Below are positions 25,343 to 33,869 of a DNA stretch of 64,000 nt, piece after piece; position 1 is the stretch's first letter; each line of letters starts with the position of its first letter. The DNA comes from Nocardia terrae (GTDB taxonomy: Bacteria; Actinomycetota; Actinomycetes; Mycobacteriales; Mycobacteriaceae). The position numbers were made by a program, and so were the translations under genes. The notes under the pieces were generated by a model, which was not told the origin of the DNA, did not search any database, and saw only the letters and a list, made by a program, of their open reading frames with translations. The stretch is from assembly GCF_009760405.1 (NCBI RefSeq), contig NZ_WRPP01000005.1:682001-746000 (forward strand). Direction: 5' to 3'.

Positions 25343-26347
25343 ATGACCCGACCGACCATGGAAGACGTCGCCACTCGGGCGGGCGTCTCCCGGGCCCTGG
25401 TCTCGCTGGTCATGCGCAATTCTCCCAAGGTGAGCGAACACCGGCGGCGCGCGGTGCTGGCCGCGGCCGCCGAACTCGGCTACCAGCCGCACGCCATGGC
25501 CCGGTCCCTGGCCAGCCGCACCTCGAACATCGTCGGCGTCATGGTGTCCGACCTGCGCAACCCCTTCTTCGCCGATGTCATCGAAGGCATGGACGAGGCG
25601 GCGCAGGAGGCCGGGCTCGAGCTCATCCTGAACACCGGACGCCGCAGCGCGACCCGCGAGCGCACCGCACTGGAGAGCCTGCTGGCCTTCCGCCCCGGCG
25701 GCGTCATCCTGCTGTCACCGGTGCTGCCCGCCTCCGCGATCCGCGATGCGGCGGCGCGCTGCCCGATCGTCCTGGTGTCGCGCACCTCGACCAGTTCCGC
25801 CGTCGACACCGTCAATGACGACGGCGAACTCGGCGCGGCCCTGGCCGTGGATCACCTTGTCTCCCTGGGACATCGACGCATCGTCCATCTCGACGGCGGC
25901 GCGGCCTTCGCGGCCCCACCGCGGCGCAAAGGCTATACCGCCGCCATGACCCGATACGGCCTCGAGCCCATGGTGATCCCCAGTGAGCACACCGACGAGG
26001 CGGGCGCGGCGGCGGTCCGCAAGCTCCTGAACATCTTCTCCCCCAGCAACTTTCCCACCGCACTGGTGTGCGGCAACGATTTCAACGCCGTGGGCGCGAT
26101 GGCCGCGCTCGAAGAGGCGGGTCTGCGTGTGCCCGAGGACGTTTCGGTCGTCGGATACGACAACACCTCGCTGGCGGCGCTGCGGCACGTCGCCCTCACC
26201 ACCATCGATCAACCGCGTAAACGCATCGGCCAGTTGGCCGTCACCGCGCTCACCGAACGACTGCGCGAGGACCGGTCCGACCCGGTGCGCAAACGCCTGG
26301 AGCCTTCCCTGGTCGTCCGCTCGACCACCGCCCCGCCCCGCGACTGA
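25343..26347 (+). CDS. LacI-family transcriptional regulator of the iol genes
   Basis: A 334-residue LacI/GalR regulator. The N-terminal HTH is MEDVATRAGVSRALVSLVMRN with the hinge-helix region HAMARSLASR. The effector domain is a type 1 periplasmic-binding fold (NIVGVMVSDLRNPFFADVIEGM; VVGYDNTSLAAL). GGAGG precedes the ATG at 25343; earlier in-frame starts run through the operators. It is divergent from the iol operon and 12 nt upstream of iolG. It most likely represses both directions via the GAGCGCTC sites and is released by inositol or a derivative. Confidence 0.9.
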   Translation: MTRPTMEDVATRAGVSRALVSLVMRNSPKVSEHRRRAVLAAAAELGYQPHAMARSLASRTSNIVGVMVSDLRNPFFADVIEGMDEAAQEAGLELILNTGRRSATRERTALESLLAFRPGGVILLSPVLPASAIRDAAARCPIVLVSRTSTSSAVDTVNDDGELGAALAVDHLVSLGHRRIVHLDGGAAFAAPPRRKGYTAAMTRYGLEPMVIPSEHTDEAGAAAVRKLLNIFSPSNFPTALVCGNDFNAVGAMAALEEAGLRVPEDVSVVGYDNTSLAALRHVALTTIDQPRKRIGQLAVTALTERLREDRSDPVRKRLEPSLVVRSTTAPPRD

Positions 26348-26359
26348 CAAGGAGCCACC

Positions 26360-27385
26360 ATGCCCTCGAATCTGGCCGCCCCGCTCACGGTGGGCCTCGC
26401 CGGCACCGGCCGCATCGGCACCTCCCACGCCGAAACCCTGAAATCCCTGCCCGGCGTGGGCACGATCATCGTCACCGACGCCGACACCGAACGCGCCCGT
26501 GCCACCGCCGACAAACTGGAGGTGGAGTTCGCACCCGACATCGAGGCGGTGTTCGCCGCCGGCATCGACGGGCTGGTGATCACCACCGCCACCGACTCAC
26601 ATCCGGCGCTCATCACCGCGGCGGTGGATCGCGGGATTCCGGTGTTCTGCGAAAAGCCCATCGCGGCAGACATCACCGGGACGCTGCGGGTGGTCGAGCA
26701 CGTCGAGCGGTCGAACGTCCCGGTCCAGATCGGCTTCCAGCGCCGCTTCGACGCCGGATACCGGGCCGCCCGGGCCGCCATCGCCGCCGGGGACCTGGGG
26801 TGGATCCACACGCTGCGCGCCACCACCCTCGATCCCGCGCCGCCGCCGGCCGAGTACATTCCGCGCTCGGGCGGGCTGTTCCGCGATTGTGGGGTCCACG
26901 ATTTCGACATCATCCGCTGGGTCAGCGGTCGCGAAGTGGTCGAGGTGTACGCCACCGGGGCCAATCGGGGTGAACAGTTCTTCGCCGACTCCGGCGATGT
27001 CGACACCGCCGCGGTCGTTCTGCGCATGGACGACGGATGCCTGGCCACGGTTTCGTTGAGCCGATACAACGGCGCGGGCTACGACGTGCGGCTGGAAGTG
27101 CTGGGCTCCAACGGCAATGCCATCGTCGGCCTGGACGAGCGTGCGCCGCTGCACTCGGTGGAGCCCGGCTATCCGCCGTCGGCACTGCCCGCCTACCCCG
27201 GGTTCATGGACCGGTTCCACGGCGCTTACGTCGAAGAACTGGCCACCTTCCTGCAGGTGGTGACCGGCGCGACGACCAACCCCTGCCCGCCCGCCGACGC
27301 CCTCGAGGCGTTCTACATCGCCGAAGCCTGCGAACTCTCCCGGCATCAGGGCAAGCCCGTCCGGCTGGCCGACATCCGCCGCTGA
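26360..27385 (+). CDS. iolG: Inositol 2-dehydrogenase (IolG), Gfo/Idh/MocA family
   Basis: A 341-residue NAD-dependent oxidoreductase that oxidises myo-inositol to 2-keto-myo-inositol. The Rossmann motif GLAGTGRIG starts near residue 12 and the family EKP motif is present as FCEKPIAAD (catalytic Lys). The segment GGLFRDCGVHDFDIIRWV supplies the Asp/His of the active site. AAGGAG sits before the ATG. It is co-transcribed with the LacI gene. It would supply the substrate of the IolE-type protein encoded on the other arm. Confidence 0.9.
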   Translation: MPSNLAAPLTVGLAGTGRIGTSHAETLKSLPGVGTIIVTDADTERARATADKLEVEFAPDIEAVFAAGIDGLVITTATDSHPALITAAVDRGIPVFCEKPIAADITGTLRVVEHVERSNVPVQIGFQRRFDAGYRAARAAIAAGDLGWIHTLRATTLDPAPPPAEYIPRSGGLFRDCGVHDFDIIRWVSGREVVEVYATGANRGEQFFADSGDVDTAAVVLRMDDGCLATVSLSRYNGAGYDVRLEVLGSNGNAIVGLDERAPLHSVEPGYPPSALPAYPGFMDRFHGAYVEELATFLQVVTGATTNPCPPADALEAFYIAEACELSRHQGKPVRLADIRR

Positions 27386-27469
27386 AAGTTCGGCTACCGC
27401 GCGGTCGAATCCCCGATTATTCTCCGATAGCCCGGTGATCCTCGCGGGCACCGAACGAGAGCTATTGGG

Positions 27470-28282
27470 ATGAACGGGAATTCGATACCGCCGGGCTATC
27501 ATCCGAACGATGAGCTGTGGACGCAGAACACCGAGGTGTTCGAGGCGATCCAGGACGACTTTCAGGCGGAATCGGACCCACACGGGCCGAACAGGCGAAA
27601 AGGCTCACAGGCCAGCCGATACGCCATCATCGGTCTCAGCGCCACCATCGTCGTCTCGCTGATCGCCATCGGCGGCCTGCTCCTGGCCGGTCACGGCTCC
27701 TGGAACGCCGCCCCGAACGCCGTGACCGTCGGCCCGTCGGGCCCCCACGTCGTACTCACCCCGCCGAGCCCGACTCAGTCCGGAGTCACCACCACATCCC
27801 GAGCGGCCGACTCCGGCTACACCTACGACACGACGACCTCCAGCCCGTCGACCACCGCCACCCCGACCACGACAACCGCTACCGCCGTAGCGCAGGCGGC
27901 CTGCGACCAGCTCGGCCAGACCTCCACCGCGTCCGACGGCACCATCCTCACCTGCGCCGTCGCCGGAAACACCGGCAACCGCTGGCTGCCGAACACCACG
28001 CCCGCCGTCGGATCCCCGTGCAATACCACCGAAGCCGGAACCTTTGGGTATGCCAGCAACGGAACCCAACTCGTGTGTATGCGCCGGGCGGGGAGCACCA
28101 CCGCCACTTACGTATGGGACAACCCCGGTCCGGTGACGAGCGGGAAACATGAGCCGGGGCAGATCTGCAACCTCAAGAAAGATGTCGTCGCCCAGTCCTC
28201 CAGCGGCCGCGCGGTTTACTGCATGCCGAGCACCGGCGCGAACAGCAACCCGTACACCGGCGCATGGAAGTACCAGTCCTGA
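27470..28282 (+). CDS. Single-pass membrane protein with three Cys-pair repeats outside
   Basis: A 270-residue protein with an N-terminal cytoplasmic stretch, one membrane helix (YAIIGLSATIVVSLIAIGGLLLAG, about 44-67) and a Thr/Ser/Pro-rich linker (about 85-143). Three similar modules follow, each with two Cys: CDQLGQTSTASDGTILTC, CNTTEAGTFGYASNGTQLVC and CNLKKDVVAQSSSGRAVYC, each ending near a Trp or Tyr. This suggests disulfide-linked small domains at the cell surface. Family unknown. It lies alone after iolG and before the foldback region. Confidence 0.7.
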   Translation: MNGNSIPPGYHPNDELWTQNTEVFEAIQDDFQAESDPHGPNRRKGSQASRYAIIGLSATIVVSLIAIGGLLLAGHGSWNAAPNAVTVGPSGPHVVLTPPSPTQSGVTTTSRAADSGYTYDTTTSSPSTTATPTTTTATAVAQAACDQLGQTSTASDGTILTCAVAGNTGNRWLPNTTPAVGSPCNTTEAGTFGYASNGTQLVCMRRAGSTTATYVWDNPGPVTSGKHEPGQICNLKKDVVAQSSSGRAVYCMPSTGANSNPYTGAWKYQS

Positions 28283-28777
28283 TATCGAAAGATCAAGAGA
28301 CAAAAGACAAAAGACGCCTGGATCAGGGAGAGGGGCTGGCTGGGTTGGGAGCCCCGAGCTCGGTCCCAGCCCCCTCGAGGCTCGAACCGCGTTGACCTCC
28401 CGGGGCGGATGCCCCGGGTTGTCGGGTTCCAGCCCCACCCTTGCGTCGAGTGGCACATTTTTCCGGACGAACCAGACATAACCCCTCGATAATGTGCCAC
28501 TCGATGCCCGGGAGGGGGTTTTGCGTGTTTTGTTTTTGGGTTTTGTCTCGAGAAGGTGATGCGTGCAGTCCGTGGGCTGGGAGGTGAGGTGACGGCTCCC
28601 AACCCGGCGTCAGCCCAAGTCCGCCATGGCTGGCGACGCAACCACACTTTCGGTGCATCCGATCGAGGCGCAATCCGGTTGCCCGGTCATGCACCCTGGG
28701 AGTCTTTCCTCGAATTACCTGGCCTCATGCCGATGAATCACATCTGGACGCGCGGCAGCACAGCCGCCGTGCGGGAT
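28283..28777. repeat. Non-coding region with nested inverted repeats (foldback-like)
   Basis: This 495-bp gap has no convincing gene but several inverted repeats. Three pairs are nested: GAGACAAAA (28297-28305) with TTTTGTCTC (28541-28549); CCTCCCGGG (28396-28404) with CCCGGGAGG (28507-28515); and 14-bp arms 28446-28459 with 28491-28504 (TCGAGTGGCACATT), loop 31 bp. GGGTTGGGAGCC (28342-28353) also pairs with 28594-28605. A short hairpin CCCGGGGC-GGAT-GCCCCGGG sits at 28399-28418. It could be a terminator complex or a foldback (MITE-like) element next to the 13E12 gene. Confidence 0.6.
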
Positions 28778-30229
28778 TCACGCGGCTCGGGATCGAGGGC
28801 GGCGGCGTTCGCGGATCTTGGCCAGCGAGGCGGCGACCAACTCCCCGGCATGATGGCGGTCGTTGACATGCGGGGTTCGGGTCGGGTCGATATGGGCCGG
28901 TGCTATCCAACCTATCCGCCCGGCATGTTCCGAATCCTCGGGCATAACGACCGTTTTCCACTTTTTGGGGCCGTCGCCGATGAGGGAGTGGCAGGCATCG
29001 CATGCGAGGGTGAGGTTTTCGATGTCGGTCAACCCGCCCTTGGACCATTCGGTGACGTGGTGCACCTGGCACAGGGTGGCCGGAGTGCTGCAGCCGGGGC
29101 GAGTGCAACCGCGTTCGGCGGCGATCAATGCCAGGCGTTGCGCCGAGTTGCCCAGGCGCTTGGTCTCTCCCAGGTGCAGCGGGCGGCCGTTGTGGTCGAA
29201 GATCGCGAGGAAGGGCTTGGACTTTTCCGCCAGCACCAGCGCCTCTTCCATCGGGACCGTGCCGCCCGAAGCGGTGGTGGCCACACCGGCGGCAGCCTCG
29301 ACCTCCGCCAGGCTCATGGTGATGATCGTCGAGACGGGCAGGCCGCGGTGGCTGCCGAGGTTGGCGGGGCCCATTTCCGGGCGCAGCAAGGCCACCAGGG
29401 CGTCGTGCTGGCGTTGGGCGCAGCTGCGGTTGTCGCGGCGGGCCGCGGCCTCGAGGACGTCGGCTTCGACTCCCTCCGCACGCCAGGGGCTTTCGGGGTC
29501 CTCGGGGTTGCACATGCCCGGGCGGGCCAGTTCGGCAAAGACGCCGTCGAGCAGGGCGCGGGCGATCGGGGTCAATGACAAGGTCCCGGCGGACATGCCG
29601 TCGAGTTCCTGCTTGCCCAGGGTGATACCGCGGCGGCGTTGACGGTCGGCCTCTTTGGTGAGAGTGCCGTCGGGGTCGAGGTGTCCAAGGATGCGGTCGC
29701 CGACCTTGGGCAGGTCGTCCGGGGTGGATTGAGTGGCGAAGTAGGCGAGTTGGATTTCGGCCTTGTCGCGCTGGACGGGGTCGATGTCCGCGGGGATGCG
29801 GTCCATGATCTTGGCGATGCGCCGGGCCGAATCGGCCGAGACCAAACCCATTTCCTGCACGGCCGCTGTCCAGGCGAGCGTCGGTTCCACCAACTGCCCG
29901 CCCTCCTGACGGACACCCAGCAGCTCCGCCGCGTTGACGCGGGCTCGTGCCTCGGCATGCCCCAGGCGCAGGGTCTGCTCCAGGAACTTGGTGACATCGT
30001 CCTTCAGCCCGGCCTTCTCGGGCAGACCGCGGTTCTTCGCCTGCTGAATCATCTTGTGCTCGAACGCGGCCTGACGACGCTTGGTGGTCTCCCACTCCCG
30101 CATCATCTCGGCCAGGCCGTCATCCGACACCGAATCCAGCGAGTCGTCGATCAGGAGATCGGTTACACGCGACATCAATTCGATCGCGTCAGCGATCGTG
30201 ATGCCATCGGAAACCCCGCCCTGATTCAT
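28778..30229 (-). CDS. 13E12-type HNH endonuclease-domain protein (DUF222)
   Basis: A 483-residue protein with an N-terminal DUF222 region (about 15-340; includes MMREWETTKRRQAAFEHKMI and LLGVRQEGGQ) and a C-terminal HNH nuclease motif. The HNH part reads CTRPGCSTPAT, CQVHHVTEWSKGGLTDIENL and LACDACHSLIGD, so the zinc Cys pairs and catalytic His are present. This is the 13E12 repeat family that is multi-copy in mycobacteria and Nocardia, where the repeats can act as phage integration targets. Its role is unknown. An inverted-repeat region lies just past its 3' end. Confidence 0.9.
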   Translation of the reverse strand: MNQGGVSDGITIADAIELMSRVTDLLIDDSLDSVSDDGLAEMMREWETTKRRQAAFEHKMIQQAKNRGLPEKAGLKDDVTKFLEQTLRLGHAEARARVNAAELLGVRQEGGQLVEPTLAWTAAVQEMGLVSADSARRIAKIMDRIPADIDPVQRDKAEIQLAYFATQSTPDDLPKVGDRILGHLDPDGTLTKEADRQRRRGITLGKQELDGMSAGTLSLTPIARALLDGVFAELARPGMCNPEDPESPWRAEGVEADVLEAAARRDNRSCAQRQHDALVALLRPEMGPANLGSHRGLPVSTIITMSLAEVEAAAGVATTASGGTVPMEEALVLAEKSKPFLAIFDHNGRPLHLGETKRLGNSAQRLALIAAERGCTRPGCSTPATLCQVHHVTEWSKGGLTDIENLTLACDACHSLIGDGPKKWKTVVMPEDSEHAGRIGWIAPAHIDPTRTPHVNDRHHAGELVAASLAKIRERRRPRSRAA

Positions 30230-30317
30230 ACCTCCATTTTACCGCCACCTACACCGCAATTCGACCGAATTACCATGTGATACAAAACTTTTCAGAACCA
30301 CCGAAAAGAATTGCAAT

Positions 30318-30935
30318 TCAATTAACGAGCAAACCGACCGCCAAGCCCGTCATCACAAGTGCGATAACGGAATCCAGCACCTTCCAAGCCTTCGGCTTGG
30401 CGAATACCGGCGCGAGCAGGCGAGCACCGAATCCCAGCGAGATGAACCAGATCAAGCTTCCCGCAATGGCTCCGGCGGTCAGGAACCACCGATCCGGCGT
30501 CGCATAGGTACTGGCGAACGAGCCGAGCAGAACGACGGTGTCGAGGTAGGCGTGCGGGTTGAGCCAGGTAACCGCGAGGCAGGTGGCTATCGCCGCCCCC
30601 AGGGCGATCGGCGCACCGCCTCCCGCTGACAACCCCGAGGCGGAGAACGCGCGCTTGGCGGCCAGGAACGCGTAACCCAGCAGGAAGGCCGCACCGGCGT
30701 ACTTGGCGATCGTCATGATCATCGGGGCCGAGTTCATGATCGTGCCGAAGCCCGCGACGCCCAGGGTCATGAGGATCACGTCGGAGGTGATGCAGACCGC
30801 TACCACCGGCAGGACGTGTTCGCGTCGGATGCCCTGACGCAGGACGAAGGCGTTCTGGGCGCCGATCGCCACGATGAGGGAGAGTCCGAAACCGAGTCCT
30901 GAGATGGCCGCCAGGGCCGCCGATGATGCGTTCAC
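30318..30935 (-). CDS. lysE: LysE/ArgO-type amino acid exporter
   Basis: A 205-residue membrane protein with about six hydrophobic segments, the usual size for LysE. It carries the family start GLSLIVAIGAQNAFVLRQGI and the central ATCLAVTWLNPHAYLDTVVLLG. It would export lysine or arginine to avoid toxic build-up. The start is a GTG at 30935, which gives the normal N-terminus; the longer open frame runs through the divergent lysG gene. It faces the LysR-type regulator in the classic lysE-lysG arrangement. Confidence 0.9.
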   Translation of the reverse strand: MNASSAALAAISGLGFGLSLIVAIGAQNAFVLRQGIRREHVLPVVAVCITSDVILMTLGVAGFGTIMNSAPMIMTIAKYAGAAFLLGYAFLAAKRAFSASGLSAGGGAPIALGAAIATCLAVTWLNPHAYLDTVVLLGSFASTYATPDRWFLTAGAIAGSLIWFISLGFGARLLAPVFAKPKAWKVLDSVIALVMTGLAVGLLVN

Positions 30936-31008
30936 CCGTCCGAAGTTAGGACAACCGTCCAGGACCAGGCCAGCTAAAGATTCTGAGGCACCATTACGAT
31001 CTCTTAAT

Positions 31009-31887
31009 ATGGATCTGCAGCTCGACCAACTGCGCGCCCTGGACGCGGTCATCAGCGAGGGCACTTTCGACGCCGCCGCCCGCAAACTCACCGTGACCCC
31101 CTCGGCAATCAGCCAGCGCATCAAGGCGCTGGAGGATTCGGCGGGGCGCATTCTGGTTCAGCGCACCAAACCCGTGCAACCCACCGAATCGGGCCTCTCG
31201 GTGCTCCGCCTGGCCCGCCAGATCCAATTGCTCACCAGTGACACCGCCCGCGAACTCGGCGACGCGCATCAGCCCACCGATCGCCCGGTCGTGATTCCGA
31301 TTGCCGTCAATGCCGATTCACTGCAGACCTGGGTCATCGACGCGCTCGGCCGCGCCGCGAACGGTGTGTGCTTCGAGGTCCACCGCGAGGACGAGGAGCA
31401 CACCACCCGCCTGCTGCGCGACGGCACCGTCATGGCGGCCATCACCTCCACCGCCGCCCCGGTCCAGGGCTGCAGCGTCCGCCGTCTGGGCGCCATGCGC
31501 TATCGCCCCATGGCCGCACCGGAATTCGCGCGCACCTGGTTCCCCGACGGCCCGACCCCGAAATCCTTCGCGCACGCGCCGGTCGTGCTCTTCGACCGCA
31601 AGGACGATCTGCAGTTCCGCCTCATGCGGCATTACACCCGCAAGCCCGTGGATCCGCCCCGTCATTACATCCCCTCCTCGGCCGGATTCAATGACGCCGT
31701 GCGGGTCGGCATGGGCTGGGGAATGATCCCCGACCTCATGATTCGCCCGGAGGACAATCTGGTCCCGTTGGATGAGACTGTATTCGTGGACGTCCCGCTC
31801 TACTGGCAGCAGTGGAAGCTGGATTCCCCGGCGTTGAGCCTGGTCGCGGCGACCATTGCGGAGGGCGCCGCGCATGTCCTCTTGTGA
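31009..31887 (+). CDS. lysG: LysR-type regulator LysG/ArgP
   Basis: A 292-residue LysR regulator. The N-terminal winged HTH reads LDQLRALDAVISEGTFDAAARKLTVTPSAISQRIKALE, as in ArgP/LysG, with the effector domain from about residue 90. It probably activates lysE in response to lysine or arginine. The start codon lies very close to the likely transcription start with no visible Shine-Dalgarno sequence, so a leaderless transcript is possible. The 73-bp gap to lysE must hold both promoters and the LysG site. Confidence 0.9.
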   Translation: MDLQLDQLRALDAVISEGTFDAAARKLTVTPSAISQRIKALEDSAGRILVQRTKPVQPTESGLSVLRLARQIQLLTSDTARELGDAHQPTDRPVVIPIAVNADSLQTWVIDALGRAANGVCFEVHREDEEHTTRLLRDGTVMAAITSTAAPVQGCSVRRLGAMRYRPMAAPEFARTWFPDGPTPKSFAHAPVVLFDRKDDLQFRLMRHYTRKPVDPPRHYIPSSAGFNDAVRVGMGWGMIPDLMIRPEDNLVPLDETVFVDVPLYWQQWKLDSPALSLVAATIAEGAAHVLL

Positions 31888-31992
31888 TAGCCCACAAGGG
31901 GATTCAGTCTCTGTATCCACGGGTAATAGATGACGTGGGCGAGGTCGGGTGCCATAGTCGTTGGCATTGTGGTTGGTCAGGAAGGAATTTCG

Positions 31993-33078
31993 TTGTCCCA
32001 AATCGTGCGCGGCGTCATCGCACGCTCCAAGAACGCTCCCGTGGAAGTCACCGACATCGTCATCCCGGACCCCGGTCCGGGTGAAGCCGTGGTGAAAGTG
32101 CAGGCCTGCGGGGTCTGCCATACCGATCTGCACTACCGCGAGGGCGGCATCAACGACGAATTCCCCTTCCTACTCGGGCACGAGGCCGCCGGCATCGTGG
32201 AATCGGTGGGCGAAGGCGTCACCGATGTGGAGCCCGGGGATTTCGTCATCCTCAACTGGCGGGCAGTGTGCGGCTCCTGTCGCGCCTGCCGCAAGGGCAA
32301 GCCCTGGTACTGCTTCTCCACTTTCAATGCGGCACAGCCCATGACGCTCACCGACGGCACCCCGCTCACCCCGGCCCTGGGTATCGGCGCGTTCGCCGAG
32401 AAGACCCTCGTGCACGCCGGGCAGTGCACCAAGGTCGATCCGAGCGCCTCCCCCGCCGCCGCGGGCCTGCTGGGCTGCGGCGTGATGGCGGGCCTGGGCG
32501 CGGCCATCAACACCGGCGGCGTGAGCCGCGGTGACTCGGTCGCGGTCATCGGCTGCGGCGGGGTCGGCAACGCGGCCATCGCGGGCGCGAAGCTGGCGGG
32601 CGCGACCACCATCATCGCCGTCGACATCGACGAGCGGAAGCTGGAGTGGGCCACCGGCTTCGGGGCCACCCACACCGTCAACGCCGCGAAAGAGGATGCG
32701 GTGGAACGGGTTCAGGAACTCACCGACAGCTTCGGCGCGGATGTGGTGATCGACGCCGTGGGCCGCCCGGAAACCTGGAAGCAGGCCTTCTACGCCCGCG
32801 ATCTGGCGGGCACCGTGGTGCTGGTCGGCGTTCCGACGCCGGACATGAAGCTCGATATGCCGCTCATCGACTTCTTCTCGCGCGGCGGCTCTCTGAAGTC
32901 CTCGTGGTACGGCGACTGCCTGCCCTCGCGCGACTTCCCCTACCTGATCGAGCTCTACAAGCAGGGCCGGCTGGATCTGGACGGCTTCGTCTCCGAGACC
33001 ATCGCGCTCGGCGACGTCGAGTCCGCTTTCACCAAGATGCATCACGGTGATGTCCTGCGTTCGGTGGTGGTGTTCTGA
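31993..33078 (+). CDS. mscR: S-(hydroxymethyl)mycothiol dehydrogenase / MscR-type alcohol dehydrogenase
   Basis: A 361-residue zinc alcohol dehydrogenase that oxidises the formaldehyde-mycothiol adduct; the same enzyme type reduces S-nitrosomycothiol. Catalytic zinc ligands appear in ACGVCHTDL and LLGHEAAG, the structural zinc Cys in CGSCRACRKGKPWYC, and the NAD motif in VIGCGGVGNAAIAGA. The start is a TTG with AAGGAA 6 nt before it; translation from there gives the expected SQIVRGVIAR N-terminus. It overlaps the next gene by 1 nt (TGATG). Its presence supports a mycothiol-producing actinomycete. Confidence 0.92.
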   Translation: MSQIVRGVIARSKNAPVEVTDIVIPDPGPGEAVVKVQACGVCHTDLHYREGGINDEFPFLLGHEAAGIVESVGEGVTDVEPGDFVILNWRAVCGSCRACRKGKPWYCFSTFNAAQPMTLTDGTPLTPALGIGAFAEKTLVHAGQCTKVDPSASPAAAGLLGCGVMAGLGAAINTGGVSRGDSVAVIGCGGVGNAAIAGAKLAGATTIIAVDIDERKLEWATGFGATHTVNAAKEDAVERVQELTDSFGADVVIDAVGRPETWKQAFYARDLAGTVVLVGVPTPDMKLDMPLIDFFSRGGSLKSSWYGDCLPSRDFPYLIELYKQGRLDLDGFVSETIALGDVESAFTKMHHGDVLRSVVVF

Positions 33079-33704
33079 TGGCGCACATCGATCACACCGT
33101 CACCGTCGGCACCTTCAGCCTCGACAACGAGACCTTCGACGTCGACAACAACGTCTGGGTGGTGGGCGACGATCTGGAATGCGTGGTCATCGACGCCCCG
33201 CACAATGTCGAGGCCATCCTGGACGTCATCGGCACCCGCAAGGTGCAGGCCATCCTGGTCACCCACGCGCACGACGACCACATCCGGGTCGCGCCCGAAT
33301 TGTCCGAGGCCACGGGCGCTCCGGTGCTCATGCACCCGGACGACATGGTGCTGTGGCAGCAGACGCACCCCGGGCTCAGTCCGGACGGCGAGCTCTCGGA
33401 CAAACAGGTGATCGAGGTCGGCGGGACCGAGCTGCACGTGCTGCACACACCCGGCCACGCGCCGGGCTCGGTCTGCTTCTACTCCCCCGACCTGGGCGCG
33501 GTCTTCACCGGCGACACGCTCTTCCACGGCGGTCCCGGAGCGACCGGTCGGTCCTACTCGGATTACGGCACCATCGTCGACTCGATCGCCGACCGCCTGC
33601 TCACCCTGCCGCCGGAGACCCTGGTGCACACCGGCCACGGCGAATCCACCACCATCGGCTCGGAATCCCCGCAGCTCGAGGAGTGGCGCAAGCAGGCACG
33701 ATGA
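33078..33704 (+). CDS. Metallo-beta-lactamase-fold hydrolase coupled to mscR
   Basis: A 208-residue MBL-fold hydrolase with the metal motif THAHDDH (around residue 55), then HTPGHAPGSV, FTGDTLF and the C-terminal TGHGEST. The ATG overlaps the mscR stop, so the two are made together. A homologue follows mscR in mycobacteria. MscR yields S-formyl-mycothiol, and a glyoxalase II-like thioesterase is needed to release formate, so this is the natural candidate. That role is an inference from linkage. Confidence 0.85.
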   Translation: MAHIDHTVTVGTFSLDNETFDVDNNVWVVGDDLECVVIDAPHNVEAILDVIGTRKVQAILVTHAHDDHIRVAPELSEATGAPVLMHPDDMVLWQQTHPGLSPDGELSDKQVIEVGGTELHVLHTPGHAPGSVCFYSPDLGAVFTGDTLFHGGPGATGRSYSDYGTIVDSIADRLLTLPPETLVHTGHGESTTIGSESPQLEEWRKQAR

Positions 33705-33710
33705 CGCCTC

Positions 33711-33755
33711 GACAGTGGTCCGGCCCGGGGGCCAACCCCGAACCGGACCACTGTC
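33711..33755 (+). terminator. Strong hairpin terminator after mscR-MBL operon
   Basis: Perfect 13-bp arms, GACAGTGGTCCGG (33711-33723) and CCGGACCACTGTC (33743-33755), with a 19-nt loop, starting 7 nt after the stop codon. No U-tract follows on the plus strand, so it fits the I-shaped terminators of actinobacteria. Confidence 0.75.
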
Positions 33756-33869
33756 AAAAACCCTAATCAGCCCCCATATTCGGCGTGCCCATGACCGACA
33801 CGCCGGGTTCGCCGGTTTTGCCCTCTCATTCCCAAGAATTTCCCAGCGAACCCGCGCCTAAAGTTGTTC

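Noticed and set aside
28370..28440. Possible tRNA-like segment (GGGTTCCAG and flanking G/C-rich stems).
   Set aside because: No cloverleaf, no TTCGA loop in place and no acceptor stem could be formed; the hairpins belong to the inverted-repeat region.
31950..31966. Short inverted repeat TGCCA-N7-TGGCA before mscR.
   Set aside because: Five-bp arms are frequent by chance in this base composition; no matching second site.
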